Of a stretch of DNA of 64,000 bases, positions 23,401 to 36,898 are shown in pieces. This stretch comes from Cladorhizidae sp. MBARI D1340-BT2 (Eukaryota; Porifera; Demospongiae; Poecilosclerida; Cladorhizidae). Every line of letters begins with the position of its first letter. Position 1 is the first letter of the stretch. The stretch lies in contig JAQNBH010000003.1 in assembly GCA_028752905.1 (NCBI GenBank), positions 38,562,472 through 38,626,471 on the forward strand, given 5' to 3'. A program made the translations under genes and the position numbers. The notes beneath the pieces are model-generated. The model did not search any database and was not told the DNA's origin. It saw only the letters and a program-made list of their open reading frames with translations.

Positions 23401-26400
23401 GCATGGTTATACACCTAGCATGGTTATATAGCTAGCATGGTTATATACCTAGCATGGTTATATACCTAACATGGTTATACACCTAGCATGGTTGTATACC
23501 TAGCATGGTTATATACTTAGCATAGTTATATACCTTGCATGGTTATATACCTAGCATGCTTATACACCTAGCATGGTTATACAATTAGCATGGTTATACA
23601 CCTAGCATGGTTATATACCTAGCATGGTTATACACCTAGCATGGTTATACACCTAGCATGGTTATACACCTAGCATGGTTATATACCTAGCATGGTTATA
23701 TACCTAGCATGGTTATATACCTAGCATGGTTATATACCTAGCATAGTTATACACCTAGCATGGTTATACAATTAGCATGGTTAAACACCTAGCATTGTTA
23801 TATACCTAGCATAGCTATACACCTAGCATGGTTATACACCTAGCATGGTTATATACCTAGCATGGTTATATACCTAGCATGGTTATATACCTAGCATGGT
23901 TATATACCTAGCATGGTTATACACCTAGCATGGTTATATACCTAGCATGGTTATATACCTAGCATGGTTATATACCTAGCATGGTTATATACCTAGCATG
24001 GTTATATACCTAGCATGGTTATACAATTAGCATGGTTATACACATAGCATGGTTATATACCTAGCATGGTTATACACCTAGCATGGTTATACACCTAGCA
24101 TGGTTATATACCTAGCATGGTTATATACCTAGCATGGTTATACACCTAGCATGCTTATACAATTAGCATGGTTATATACCTAGCATGGTTATATACCTAG
24201 CATGGTTATATACCTAGCATGGTTATATACCTAGCATGGTTATACACGTAGCATGGTTATATACCTAGCATGGTTATATACCTAGCATGGTTATATACCT
24301 AGCATGGTTATATACCTAGCATGGTTATACACCTAGCATGGTTATACAATTAGCATGGTTATACACCTAGCATGGTTATACACCTAGCATGGTTATATAC
24401 CTAGCATAGTTATACACCTAGCATGGTTATACACCTAGCATGGTTATACACCTAGCATGGTTATATACCTAGCATGGTTATATACCTAGCATGGTTATAT
24501 ACCTAGCATAGTTATACACCTAGCATGGTTATACAATTAGCATGGTTATACACCTAGCATGGTTATATACCTAGCATGGTTATACACCTAGCATGGTTAT
24601 ACACCTAGCATGGTTATATACCTAGCATGGTTATATACCTAGCATGGTTATATACCTAGCATGGTTATACACCTAGCATGGTTATATACCTAGCATGGTT
24701 ATATACCTAACATTGTTATATACCTAGCATGGTTATATACCTAGCATAGTTATACACCTAGCATCGTTATACACCTAGCATGGTTATACACCTAGCATGG
24801 TTATACACCTAGCATGGTTATATACCTAGCATGGTTATATACCTAGCATGGTTATATACCTAGCATGGTTATATATCTGGCATAGTTATACACCTAGCAT
24901 GGTTATACAATTAGCATGGTTATACACCTAGCATGGTTATATACCTAGCATGGTTATATACCTAGCATGGTTATATACCTAGCATGGTTATATACCTAAC
25001 ATGGTTATACACCTAGCATGGTTGTATACCTAGCATGGTTATATACCTAGCATGGTTATATACCTAGCATGGTTATATACCTAGAATGGTTATACACCTA
25101 GCATGGTTATACAATTAGCATGGTTATACACCTAGCATGGTTATATACCTAGCATGGTTATATACCTAGCATGGTTATATACCTAGCATGGTTATATACC
25201 TAACATGGTTATACACCTAGCATGGTTGTATACCTAGCATGGTTATATACCTAGCATGGTTATATACCTAGCATGGTTATATACCTAGCATGGTTATACA
25301 CCTAGCATGGTTATATACCTAGCATGGTTATATACCTAACATTGTTATATACCTAGCATGGTTATATACCTAGCATAGTTATACACCTAGCATCGTTATA
25401 CACCTAGCATGGTTATACACCTAGCATGGTTATACACCTAGCATGGTTATATACCTAGCATGGTTATATACCTAGCATGGTTATATACCTAGCATGGTTA
25501 TATATCTGGCATAGTTATACACCTAGCATGGTTATACAATTAGCATGGTTATACACCTAGCATGGTTATATACCTAGCATGGTTATATACCTAGCATGGT
25601 TATATACCTAGCATAGTTATACACCTAGCATGGTTATACAATTAACATGGTTATACACCTAGCATGGTTATATACCTAGCATAGCTATACACCTAGCATG
25701 GTTATACACCTAGCATGGTTATATACCTAGCATGGTTATATACCTAGCATGGTTATATACCTAGCATGGTTATATACCTAACATGGTTATACACCTAGCA
25801 TGGTTGTATACCTAGCATGGTTATATACTTAGCATAGTTATATACCTTGCATGGTTATATACCTAGCATGCTGATACACCTAGCATGGTTATACAATTAG
25901 CATGGTTATACACCTAGCATGGTTATATACCTAGCATGGTTATACACCTAGCATGGTTATACACCTAGCATGGTTATACACCTAGCATGGTTATATACCT
26001 AGCATGGTTATATACCTAGCATGGTTATATACCTAGCATGGTTATATACCTAGCATAGTTATACACCTAGCATGGTTATACAATTAGCATGGTTATACAC
26101 CTAGCATTGTTATATACCTAGCATAGCTATACACCTAGCATGGTTATACACCTAGCATGGTTATATACCTAGCATGGTTATATACCTAGCATGGTTATAT
26201 ACCTAGCATGGTTATATACCTAGCATGGTTATACACCTAGCATGGTTATATACCTAGCATGGTTATATACCTAGCATGGTTATATACCTAGCATGGTTAT
26301 ATACCTAGCATGGTTATATACCTAGCATGGTTATACAATTAGCATGGTTATACACATAGCATGGTTATATACCTAGCATGGTTATACACCTAGCATGGTT

Positions 26401-29400
26401 ATACACCTAGCATGGTTATATACCTAGCATGGTTATATACCTAGCATGGTTATACACCTAGCATGCTTATACAATTAGCATGGTTATATACCTAGCATGG
26501 TTATATACCTAGCATGGTTATATACCTAGCATGGTTATATACCTAGCATGGTTATACACCTAGCATGGTTATATACCTAGCATGGTTATATACCTAGCAT
26601 GGTTATATACCTAGCATGGTTATATACCTAGCATGGTTATACACCTAGCATGGTTATACAATTAGCATGGTTATACACCTAGCATGGTTATACACCTAGC
26701 ATGGTTATATACCTAGCATAGTTATACACCTAGCATGGTTATACACCTAGCATGGTTATACACCTAGCATGGTTATATACCTAGCATGGTTATATACCTA
26801 GCATGGTTATATACCTAGCATAGTTATACACCTAGCATGGTTATACAATTAGCATGGTTATACACCTAGCATGGTTATATACCTAGCATGGTTATACACC
26901 TAGCATGGTTATACACCTAGCATGGTTATATACCTAGCATGGTTATATACCTAGCATGGTTATATACCTAGCATGGTTATACACCTAGCATGGTTATATA
27001 CCTAGCATGGTTATATACCTAACATTGTTATATACCTAGCATGGTTATATACCTAGCATAGTTATACACCTAGCATCGTTATACACCTAGCATGGTTATA
27101 CACCTAGCATGGTTATACACCTAGCATGGTTATATACCTAGCATGGTTATATACCTAGCATGGTTATATACCTAGCATGGTTATATATCTGGCATAGTTA
27201 TACACCTAGCATGGTTATACAATTAGCATGGTTATACACCTAGCATGGTTATATACCTAGCATGGTTATATACCTAGCATGGTTATATACCTAGCATAGT
27301 TATACACCTAGCATGGTTATACAATTAACATGGTTATACACCTAGCATGGTTATATACCTAGCATAGCTATACACCTAGCATGGTTATACACCTAGCATG
27401 GTTATATACCTAGCATGGTTATATACCTAGCATGGTTATATACCTAGCATGGTTATATACCTAACATGGTTATACACCTAGCATGGTTGTATACCTAGCA
27501 TGGTTATATACCTAGCATGGTTATATACCTAGCATGGTTATATACCTAGAATGGTTATACACCTAGCATGGTTATACAATTAGCATGGTTATACACCTAG
27601 CATGGTTATATACCTAGCATGGTTATATACCTAACATGGTTATACACCTAGCATGGTTGTATACCTAGCATGGTTATATACCTAGCATGGTTATATACCT
27701 AGCATGGTTATATACCTAGCATGGTTATACACCTAGCATGGTTATATACCTAGCATGGTTATATACCTAACATTGTTATATACCTAGCATGGTTATATAC
27801 CTAGCATAGTTATACACCTAGCATCGTTATACACCTAGCATGGTTATACACCTAGCATGGTTATACACCTAGCATGGTTATATACCTAGCATGGTTATAT
27901 ACCTAGCATGGTTATATACCTAGCATGGTTATATATCTGGCATAGTTATACACCTGGTTATACACCTAGCATGGTTATATACCTAGCATGGTTATATACC
28001 TAGCATGGTTATATACCTAGCATAGTTATACACCTAGCATGGTTATACAATTAACATGGTTATACACCTAGCATGGTTATATACCTAGCATAGCTATACA
28101 CCTAGCATGGTTATACACCTAGCATGGTTATATACCTAGCATGGTTATATACCTAGCATGGTTATATACCTAGCATGGTTATATACCTAACATGGTTATA
28201 CACCTAGCATGGTTGTATACCTAGCATACTTAGCATGGTTATATACCTAGCATGGTTATATACCTAGCAAGCTTATACACCTAGCATGGTTATACAATTA
28301 GCATGGTTATACACCTAGCATGGTTATACACCTAGCATGGTTATATACCTAGCATAGTTATACACCTAGCATGGTTATACACCTAGCATGGTTATACACC
28401 TAGCATGGTTATATACCTAGCATGGTTATATACCTAGCATGGTTATATACCTAGCATAGTTATACACCTAGTATGGTTATACAATTAGCATGGTTATACA
28501 CCTAGCATGGTTATATACCTAGCATGGTTATACACCTAGCATTGTTATACACCTAGCATGGTTATACACCTAGCATGGTTATATACCTAGCATGGTTATA
28601 TACCTAGCATGGTTATATACCTAGCATGGTTATATACCTAGCATAGTTATACACCTAGCATGGTTATACAATTAGCATGGTTATACACCTAGCATTGTTA
28701 TATACCTAGCATAGCTATACACCTAGCATGGTTATACACCTAGCATGGTTATATACCTAGCATGGTTATATACCTAGCATGGTTATATACCTAGCATGGT
28801 TATATACCTAGCATGGTTATACACCTAGCATGGTTATATACCTAGCATGGTTATATACCTAGCATGGTTATATACCTAGCATGGTTATATACCTAGCATG
28901 GTTATATACCTAGCATGGTTATACAATTAGCATGGTTATACACCTAGCATGGTTATATACCTAGCATGGTTATACACCTAGCATGGTTATACACCTAGCA
29001 TGGTTATATACCTAGCATGGTTATATACCTAGCATGGTTATACACCTAGCATGCTTATACAATTAGCATGGTTATATACCTAGCATGGTTATATACCTAG
29101 CATGGTTATATACCTAGCATGGTTATATAACTAGCATGGTTATACACCTAGCATGGTTATATACCTAGCATGGTTATATACCTAGCATGGTTATATACCT
29201 AGCATGGTTATATACCTAGCATGGTTATACACCTAGCATGGTTATACAATTAGCATGGTTATACACCTAGCATGGTTATACACCTAGCATGGTTATATAC
29301 CTAGCATAGTTATACACCTAGCATGGTTATACACCTAGCATGGTTATACACCTAGCATGGTTATATACCTAGCATGGTTATATACCTAGCATGGTTATAC

Positions 29401-32400
29401 ACCTAGCATGGTTATACACCTATCATGGTTATATACCTAGCATAGTTATACACCTAGCATGGTTATACACCTAGCATGGTTATATACCTAGCATGGTTAT
29501 ATACCTAGCATGGTTATATAGCTAGCATGGTTATATACCTAGCATGGTTATATACCTAGCATGGTTATATACCTAGCATTGTTATACACCTAGCATGGTT
29601 ATATACCTAGCATGGTTATATACCTAGCATGGTCATACACCTAGCATGGTTATATACTTAGCATGGTTATATACCTAGCATGGTTATATACCTAGCATGG
29701 TTATATACCTAGCATAGTTATACACCTAGCATGGTTATACAATTAGCATGGTTATACTCCTAGCATGGTTATATACCTAGCATAGTTATACACCTAGTAT
29801 GGTTATACACCTAGCATGGTTATATACCTAGCATGGTTATATACCTAGCATGGTTATATACCTAGCATGGTTATATACCTAGCATGGTTATACACCTAGC
29901 ATGGTTATACAATTAGCATGGTTATACACCTAGCATGGTTATATACCTAGCATAGTTATACACCTAGCATGGTTATACAACTAGCATGGTTATATACCTA
30001 GCATGGTTATACACCTAGCATGGTTATACACCTAGCATGGTTATATACCTAGCATGGTTATATACCTAGCATGGTTATATACCTAGCATGGTTATATACC
30101 TAGCATGGTTATATACCTAGCATAGTTATACACCTAGCATGGTTATACAATTAGCATGGTTATACACCTAGCATGGTTATATACCTAGCATGGTTATATA
30201 CCTAGCATAGTTATACACGTAGCATGGTTATACACCTAGCATGGTTATACACCTAGCATGGTTATATACCTAGCATGGTTATATACCTAGCATGGTTATA
30301 TACCTAGCATAGTTATACACCTAGCATGGTTATACAATTAACATGGTTATACACCTAGCATGGTTATATACCTAGCATAGCTATACACCTAGCATGGTTA
30401 TACACCTAGCATGGTTATATACCTAGCATGGTTATATACCTAGCATGGTTATATACCTAGCATGGTTATATACCTAACATGGTTATACACCTAGCATGGT
30501 TGTATACCTAGCATACTTAGCATGGTTATATACCTAGCATGGTTATATACCTAGCATGCTTATACACCTAGCATGGTTATACAATTAGCATGGTTATACA
30601 CCTAGCATGGTTATACACCTAGCATGGTTATATACCTAGCATAGTTATACACCTAGCATGGTTATACACCTAGCATGGTTATACACCTAGCATGGTTATA
30701 TACCTAGCATGGTTATATACCTAGCATGGTTATATACCTAGCATAGTTATACACCTAGTATGGTTATACAATTAGCATGGTTATACACCTAGCATGGTTA
30801 TATACCTAGCATGGTTATACACCTAGCATTGTTATACACCTAGCATGGTTATACACCTAGCATGGTTATATACCTAGCATGGTTATATACCTAGCATGGT
30901 TATATACCTAGCATGGTTATATACCTAGCATAGTTATACACCTAGCATGGTTATACAATTAGCATGGTTATACACCTAGCATTGTTATATACCTAGCATA
31001 GCTATACACCTAGCATGGTTATACACCTAGCATGGTTATATACCTAGCATGGTTATATACCTAGCATGGTTATATACCTAGCATGGTTATATACCTAGCA
31101 TGGTTATACACCTAGCATGGTTATATACCTAGCATGGTTATATACCTAGCATGGTTATATACCTAGCATGGTTATATACCTAGCATGGTTATATACCTAG
31201 CATGGTTATACAATTAGCATGGTTATACACCTAGCATGGTTATATACCTAGCATGGTTATACACCTAGCATGGTTATACACCTAGCATGGTTATATACCT
31301 AGCATGGTTATATACCTAGCATGGTTATACACCTAGCATGCTTATACAATTAGCATGGTTATATACCTAGCATGGTTATATACCTAGCATGGTTATATAC
31401 CTAGCATGGTTATATAACTAGCATGGTTATACACCTAGCATGGTTATATACCTAGCATGGTTATATACCTAGCATGGTTATATACCTAGCATGGTTATAT
31501 ACCTAGCATGGTTATACACCTAGCATGGTTATACAATTAGCATGGTTATACACCTAGCATGGTTATACACCTAGCATGGTTATATACCTAGCATAGTTAT
31601 ACACCTAGCATGGTTATACACCTAGCATGGTTATACACCTAGCATGGTTATATACCTAGCATGGTTATATACCTAGCATGGTTATATACCTAGCATAGTT
31701 ATACACCTAGCATGGTTATACAATTAGCATGGTTATACACCTAGCATGGTTATATACCTAGCATGGTTATACACCTAGCATGGTTAAACACCTAGCATGG
31801 TTATATACCTAGCATGGTTATATACCTAGCATGGTTATACAATTAGCATGGTTATACACCTAGCATGGTTATATACCTAGCATAGTTATACACCTAGCAT
31901 GGTTATACACCTAGCATGGTTATATACCTAGCATGGTTATATACCTAGCATGGTTATATAGCTAGCATGGTTATATACCTAGCATGGTTATATACCTAGC
32001 ATGGTTATATACCTAGCATTGTTATACACCTAGCATGGTTATATACCTAGCATGGTTATATACCTAGCATGGTCATACACCTAGCATGGTTATATACTTA
32101 GCATGGTTATATACCTAGCATGGTTATATACCTAGCATGGTTATATACCTAGCATAGTTATACACCTAGCATGGTTATACAATTAGCATGGTTATACACC
32201 TAGCATGGTTATATACCTAGCATAGTTATACACCTAGTATGGTTATACACCTAGCATGGTTATATACCTAGCATGGTTATATACCTAGCATGGTTATATA
32301 CCTAGCATGGTTATATACCTAGCATGGTTATACACCTAGCATGGTTATACAATTAGCATGGTTATACACCTAGCATGGTTATATACCTAGCATAGTTATA

Positions 32401-32763
32401 CACCTAGCATGGTTATACACCTAGCATGGTTATATACCTAGCATGGTTATACACCTAGCATGGTTATACACCTAGCATGGTTATATACCTAGCATGGTTA
32501 TATACCTAGCATGGTTATATACCTAGCATGGTTATATACCTAGCATGGTTATATACCTAGCATAGTTATACACCTAGCATGGTTATACAATTAGCATGGT
32601 TATACACCTAGCATGGTTATATACCTAGCATGGTTATATACCTAGCATAGTTATACACGTAGCATGGTTATACACCTAGCATGGTTATACACCTAGCATG
32701 GTTATATACCTAGCATGGTTATATACCTAGCATGGTTATATACCTAGCATGGTTATATACCTA

Positions 32764-32775
32764 GCAGCCCTAACC
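32764..32775. repeat. Irregular unit GCAGCCCTAACC in array before copy 2
   Basis: A satellite unit interrupted by GCAGCCCTAACC, not made by simple substitution of the 17-mer. The only other instance I found is at 45780, in the same place relative to copy 3 (offset 13016 against 13007 for the elements). It marks blocks 2 and 3 as duplicates of each other. Confidence 0.7.
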
Positions 32776-33654
32776 TAGCATGGTTATACAATTAGCATGG
32801 TTATACACCTAGCATGTTTATATACCTAGCATGGTTATATACCTAGCATAGTTATACACCTAGCATGGTTATACACCTAGCGTGGTTATACACCTAGCAT
32901 GGTTGTATACCTAGCATGGTTATATACCTAGCATGGTTATATACCTAGCATGGTTATATACCTAGCATGGTTATATACCTAGCATAGTTATACACCTAGC
33001 ATGCTTATACAATTAGCAAGGTTATACACCTAGCATGGTTATATACCTAGCATAGTTATACACTTAGCATGGTTATACACCTATCATGGTTATATACCTG
33101 GCATGGTTATATACCTAACATGGTTATATACCTAGCATGGTTATATACCTAGCATAGTTATACACCTTGCATGGTTATACAATTAGCATGGTTATACACC
33201 TAGCATGGTTATATACCTAGCATAGTTATACACCTAGCATGGTTATACACCTAGCATGGTTATATACCTAGCATGGTTATATACCTAGCATGGTTATATA
33301 CCTAGCATGGTTATACACCTAGCATGGTTATATACCTAGTATGGTTATATACCTAGCATGGTTATATACCTAGCATGGTTATATACCTAGCATAGTTATA
33401 CACCTAGCATAGTTATACACCTAGCACGGTTATACACCTAGCATGGTTATATACCTAGCATGGTTATACACCTAGCATGGTTATATACCTAGCTTGGTTA
33501 TACACCTAGCATGGTTATAATTATACCTAGCATGGTTATATACCTAGCGTGGTTATACACCTAGCATGGTTATATACCTAGCATGGTTATATACCTAGCA
33601 TGGTTATATACCTAGCATAGTTATACACCTAGCATGGTTATACAATTAGCATGG

Positions 33655-33659
33655 TTATA
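33655..33659. repeat. Target-site duplication, left (copy 2)
   Basis: TTATA before CTAGGAGT; repeated at 37031-37035. Flanking units are the same as at copies 1 and 3. Confidence 0.75.
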
Positions 33660-33809
33660 CTAGGAGTGGGCTATACGGCAGCCAAAATGAAATTTCTGTT
33701 ATTTTCATTAGGGCTGAGTTTTTTTGTGTTCTATATAACCTATCTCAACATGAAGTGGGAAAAAAATTGGCCTGGGGTCCAAGAAAAAAGTGTGCAGAGC
33801 CCTTTTGTG
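33660..33809 (+). repeat. Left terminal inverted repeat (copy 2)
   Basis: Counterpart of 497-646, differing at one base (GTGGGAAAAAA where copy 1 has GTGGGGAAAAA). Pairs with 36899-37030. Confidence 0.85.
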
Positions 33810-34094
33810 TTAGCACACCTTACATTTAATGCATGTGAGCGCATTTTAGAGTTTTTCTCATACCTCAGGTTCAGCTTTAGGTAGAGACTTCATCTAAAAC
33901 ATTTTTCTGGGGTTATTTAGGACACAGAAAGTCATAAAAGTAATTAGAAAATCATAGAAGTACAATTACTGGTCAAGAAATTTATTTTGGACTAATATTT
34001 AACCACATATTCCACAAAACATATCTTGTATTTCAGGTCCATTACATAAAACAAAACAAGGCTTCCTCATAGAAAAGTCCCAGGTGCCAGAAAC
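33810..34094. other. 3' non-coding region of the transposon (copy 2)
   Basis: Between left repeat and gene stop. Contains only the AATAAA signal listed below. Confidence 0.7.
33981..33986 (-). terminator. Candidate polyadenylation signal AATAAA (copy 2)
   Basis: TTTATT on the plus strand, about 110 nt beyond the D stop; conserved in all copies. Confidence 0.45.
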
Positions 34095-34625
34095 TTACAC
34101 AGGTACAATCTGCTGCTGGATAGTGTCCTGGATATCATCAATGCCAGGTGGTCGCTGCCAGAGGTTATCTCCAGTACCAGTGCGTATCAGGTGATCCACC
34201 CGGAAGGTTCTGTCCCCATTATCATCAATGTAAAACCCAATATACCATCTCTTGTTGCTTCCCTCATCCCAGATAACAGCAAGTGGTTGGTTAGGCTGGA
34301 ACACAGGTTCTTCCTGTGAGATCTCTGCCTCCTGAACGGTGGTTTTGGCTCCTGCCAGTCTTTCCATGATCTCCTCCTCACACGGAAACTCTGCTGCCTC
34401 CTCTGCTTGGTAGTCATCACCTAGGATCACAGTTAGGTTCTCGATCATTTCATTCTCAGACAGTTTGTTGACTTTGTAAAGGTCCCTGCAGACATCTGAA
34501 TCATGTAGATATGTGACTCGCTGGTATTGGATCTCTTGCCTCAAGCAGGTCTTTAGCTCTGGTAAAAAAAAATTGACAAGCTCCTTCAGTTCTTTGACAC
34601 ATGTAACTGGTCCTCCATGTTTTTT
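34095..34625 (-). CDS. C-terminal segment D (copy 2)
   Basis: 176 residues from the A7 run to TAA, as in copy 1. One amino-acid change stands out: VTYLHDSD for VTHLHDSD. The WDEG, RWYIGF, VDHL and LWQRPP motifs are unchanged. Confidence 0.6.
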   Translation of the reverse strand, partial: KKHGGPVTCVKELKELVNFFLPELKTCLRQEIQYQRVTYLHDSDVCRDLYKVNKLSENEMIENLTVILGDDYQAEEAAEFPCEEEIMERLAGAKTTVQEAEISQEEPVFQPNQPLAVIWDEGSNKRWYIGFYIDDNGDRTFRVDHLIRTGTGDNLWQRPPGIDDIQDTIQQQIVPV

Positions 34626-35505
34626 TACATTTCACAAGAAGTTGATCGACAAAATCATTGGCCCTCACTTTCTTTTCCAGGTTCTCTCTCAACCTTTGTT
34701 TCTTCTTCTCCTTCTGATTATTACTCCACGTCACCTCCATGGAGTCTAGGTGTTTTAGGACAGCAATGGTTGACCTCTCAACTTCATTGAGATGCTTGTC
34801 CATGAGCATAAGGTCATCTTTGATCCTCTTTGCCTTGAACAGCCTGTTAGAATGTAGAGCTGACTGGGCAGCAAGATAACCAAACTTGGCCAAGTACCTC
34901 TCCGTATTCAGGTTGTTTGTTGGCAGGTTCTTCCGTTGGTCTACAGTCAATGTATGGAGAGGAGTTGCTCGTGCAGTATCTGGGTCACTGCTCCAATACT
35001 CACGCTTGCACTGCAATTCTACACCTCTGGCGGCCTGGAGACACATCTCTCCCAGAAGAAAGTGATCGAGATCGCTTTGTGGAGCATTATGCTCCATTTT
35101 CACGTGTATCCACTCTACATGATATATGATAAGGGTGTCCGTCTTTTTATCAGCAAGGTCACTGCAGAGCTTGGGAAGGATGTTCACCAGCAAATCCTGG
35201 CTTACGCAGTTGAGGAAGGGCATTGTCACCCTGTACATCAAATTAGTGAATCCTGCGATTATGACATCCTTATCAAGGTAAATCTTACATGCTCGAACAA
35301 GAAGATTATTTAATGGTGTCTGTACGAGTAGCTGTTTGAGGTAGGAAATGCAATCGTAGACCGCACCTGCCTGGTATCCAAGTCTAGTAAAACGCTTCTC
35401 TTTGTAGAGGTTAAAGGATTTGTGTACTCCAGCCTCCTCTAGAATCAAGTCAAACTGTTCTGCTAGAGATGTTGTCTTCCCGTCTCCCTCATGTGCTACA
35501 AGCTT
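34501..35505 (-). CDS. Segment C, uninterrupted (copy 2)
   Basis: 334 residues, open from directly after the shared TAA to TGA at 34501-34503. In order: LVAHEGDGKTTSLAEQFD, LILEEAGVHKSFNLYKEKRF, TRLGYQAGAVYDC, TPLNNLLVRACKIYLDKD, GFTNLMYRVTMPFLNC, then the charged helical stretch. B and C are in the same reading frame with one TAA between them, so a single base change separates a 278-residue and a 334-residue part. There is no ATG near the start, which supports C being a continuation of B. Confidence 0.65.
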   Translation of the reverse strand, partial: KLVAHEGDGKTTSLAEQFDLILEEAGVHKSFNLYKEKRFTRLGYQAGAVYDCISYLKQLLVQTPLNNLLVRACKIYLDKDVIIAGFTNLMYRVTMPFLNCVSQDLLVNILPKLCSDLADKKTDTLIIYHVEWIHVKMEHNAPQSDLDHFLLGEMCLQAARGVELQCKREYWSSDPDTARATPLHTLTVDQRKNLPTNNLNTERYLAKFGYLAAQSALHSNRLFKAKRIKDDLMLMDKHLNEVERSTIAVLKHLDSMEVTWSNNQKEKKKQRLRENLEKKVRANDFVDQLLVKCKKTWRTSYMCQRTEGACQFFFTRAKDLLEARDPIPASHIST

Positions 35506-36339
35506 TTAAACACGCAGATTTTTTCGGCTTCGGAATGACTTCAACAATGGCTCTCTCTTCACAATCATTTCGCGAAGGCCAATCTTGTCCTCAATGGCAG
35601 CCATGCTCGTGAGATTGTCTGCATCAAACCGTTCACATGTATGAGACTTACAAAGCAAGTGGTATGGCACATGCTTAGAGCCAAGTTGATCTGCCACACC
35701 TGTCTCTATCTTGAGATTTTTGCTCACAGCATCTGTCATCAGGGCATCAATCTGCTCCCAGAGATGTACAACAGTCCTGCTGGGATCATCAGCAGCTACT
35801 TGCAGTCTCTTCAGGGTCTCAACAATAAGTGCCTCCATCTGGTCCCTATCTTCAAAAGCAAAGAAGAGAGGACGTAGATCTGCAGGATCACCATCACAGA
35901 AATTCAAGATGAGACATGGCCAATCACTATCTATTTTACTTATCTGTGTAGTGTCAAAGTGTAGAGTCACTTTTGTTGAGGGCTTCTTGTTCGCAAGGGC
36001 CTTCACAGCTGCTACTTCCTTTTTGTGCTTGAAGTTGTTGATAGATTTAGCTGAAGGCAGCACCTTTTCATACAACTTGTAGTCTTCCGATGATCGTGGT
36101 TTATTTGAGCAGGGTGGTTGATCTGAAGGTTCTGATGGCAGTTGTAGATGATACTGGTGTCCGTACAACTTTTCACAAACCACCTGTGTCGCAACACAAG
36201 CTTTCTCAACATAAACTGCTGCCTTACAGCTCACTGTTGCAATAGCGTTTCTTATCTCATGAGTAGTGTTTCTAGATTTTCTTATGGTTGGAGCCACATT
36301 GATGCTAGCTTGGCATTCTTTGTCAATGGTGTGTGGCAT
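35506..36339 (-). CDS. Segment B, candidate catalytic part (copy 2)
   Basis: 277 residues from the first ATG to TAA. HFDTT, TDAVSKN and LLCKSHTCERFD are unchanged from copy 1. Differences are outside these motifs (e.g. KIETGVADQL for KIETVVADQL; NLRV for NLCV at the end), which fits past constraint but the numbers are too small to test. Confidence 0.62.
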   Translation of the reverse strand: MPHTIDKECQASINVAPTIRKSRNTTHEIRNAIATVSCKAAVYVEKACVATQVVCEKLYGHQYHLQLPSEPSDQPPCSNKPRSSEDYKLYEKVLPSAKSINNFKHKKEVAAVKALANKKPSTKVTLHFDTTQISKIDSDWPCLILNFCDGDPADLRPLFFAFEDRDQMEALIVETLKRLQVAADDPSRTVVHLWEQIDALMTDAVSKNLKIETGVADQLGSKHVPYHLLCKSHTCERFDADNLTSMAAIEDKIGLREMIVKREPLLKSFRSRKNLRV

Positions 36340-36709
36340 CAATTGCTCTACTTCTCTTGGAAACCGGTGTAAGCTCCAAATCTTGGTTTATGAATTCCAT
36401 CTCTTCTTGTCGCTGCTCTTCCTGTCTTCTTTCTTCCTCTTGGGTTGCTGTCTTTTCTTCATCATGAACCCAATCTACCTCCTGGCTCAGGAGATGGTTC
36501 CTTTCAACACACTGATCTTGATAGAAGATGGCTTCATCACCTGATAGTTTATCCCTGTTCCTTCCAATGTAAAAAAGCGAGAAGTTCTTGGTGTATTTCC
36601 GTGGCCTTCTCTTCCGCTGTGGAACATCCATATTCATCCATAGTATATTTCGTACATGCAAAGATGACTTATTGTGGGAGCATCTGACTCGGTTTTCATA
36701 ATCCTGCAT
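36323..36709 (-). CDS. N-terminal segment A (copy 2)
   Basis: 128 residues from the first ATG. Changes against copy 1 include Lys to Ile (VRNILWM), Asp to Tyr (SLFYIGR) and Gly to Val (DQCVERN). The PQRKRRPRKY basic cluster and the charged helix are intact. Confidence 0.55.
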   Translation of the reverse strand: MQDYENRVRCSHNKSSLHVRNILWMNMDVPQRKRRPRKYTKNFSLFYIGRNRDKLSGDEAIFYQDQCVERNHLLSQEVDWVHDEEKTATQEEERRQEEQRQEEMEFINQDLELTPVSKRSRAIDATHH

Positions 36710-36766
36710 GATCCGCTCAAAAGTGCCAATTTTGGCCAAAATTTGAAAATGAAGTGAACTGGGTTA

Positions 36767-36898
36767 AAAACAATGAAACTTTTGAATATAAACATAGCAA
36801 TTTTACTTCTTTTGATACCATATTTAACCATGCAGCTTTAAAAAAATGACTATTTTAATTTTTTCCCCTAATTTGATTGAATTTTGGGGCCACCCGGG
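36767..36898. other. Leader region (copy 2)
   Basis: AT-rich non-coding stretch between the gene and the right repeat; nothing else seen. Confidence 0.45.

Larger units (their letters stand above)
3873..33654. repeat. 17-bp satellite array with nested higher-order repeats (29.8 kb)
   Basis: Uninterrupted 17-bp units with no gene. The order of unit variants is not random: TATACAATTAGC, CATAGTTATA, GTTGTATACC, CTAACATTG, CATCGTTATA, CTAGAATGG and TCTGGCATAG forms recur in the same order at multiples of the unit. Rare irregular units serve as landmarks: CCAGCATGG (one base short) at 4861, GCATTTAG at 6071 and 7772, GCAATACC at 9184, 16932 and 19665, TTATATTATACC near 10033, 17781 and 20514, ATAATACTATC near 11483 and 21964, and GCAGCCCTAACC at 32764. 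Canonical units contain no CpG. Function unknown; this size and regularity suits heterochromatin. Confidence 0.97.
34095..36709 (-). pseudogene. Broken transposase-like gene (copy 2, least damaged)
   Basis: Same A-B-C-D layout as copy 1. Breaks are the +1 shift between A and B (overlap 36323-36387), TAA at 35506-35508, and the +1 shift near the A7 run at 34620-34626. There is no TAG at 35404-35406, where the codon is TAC. Several residues differ from copies 1 and 3, e.g. Ser to Tyr (AVYVEK) and Glu-Ala-Ala to Ala-Ala-Val (KEVAAVKAL) in B. This copy is the best starting point for a family search. Confidence 0.7.

Noticed and set aside
32764..32775. Telomere repeat (CCCTAA)
   Set aside because: A single CCCTAA within an irregular satellite unit, not a tandem run.
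3868..33659. CRISPR array
   Set aside because: Units are contiguous 17-mers with no unique spacers, and no cas gene is present.
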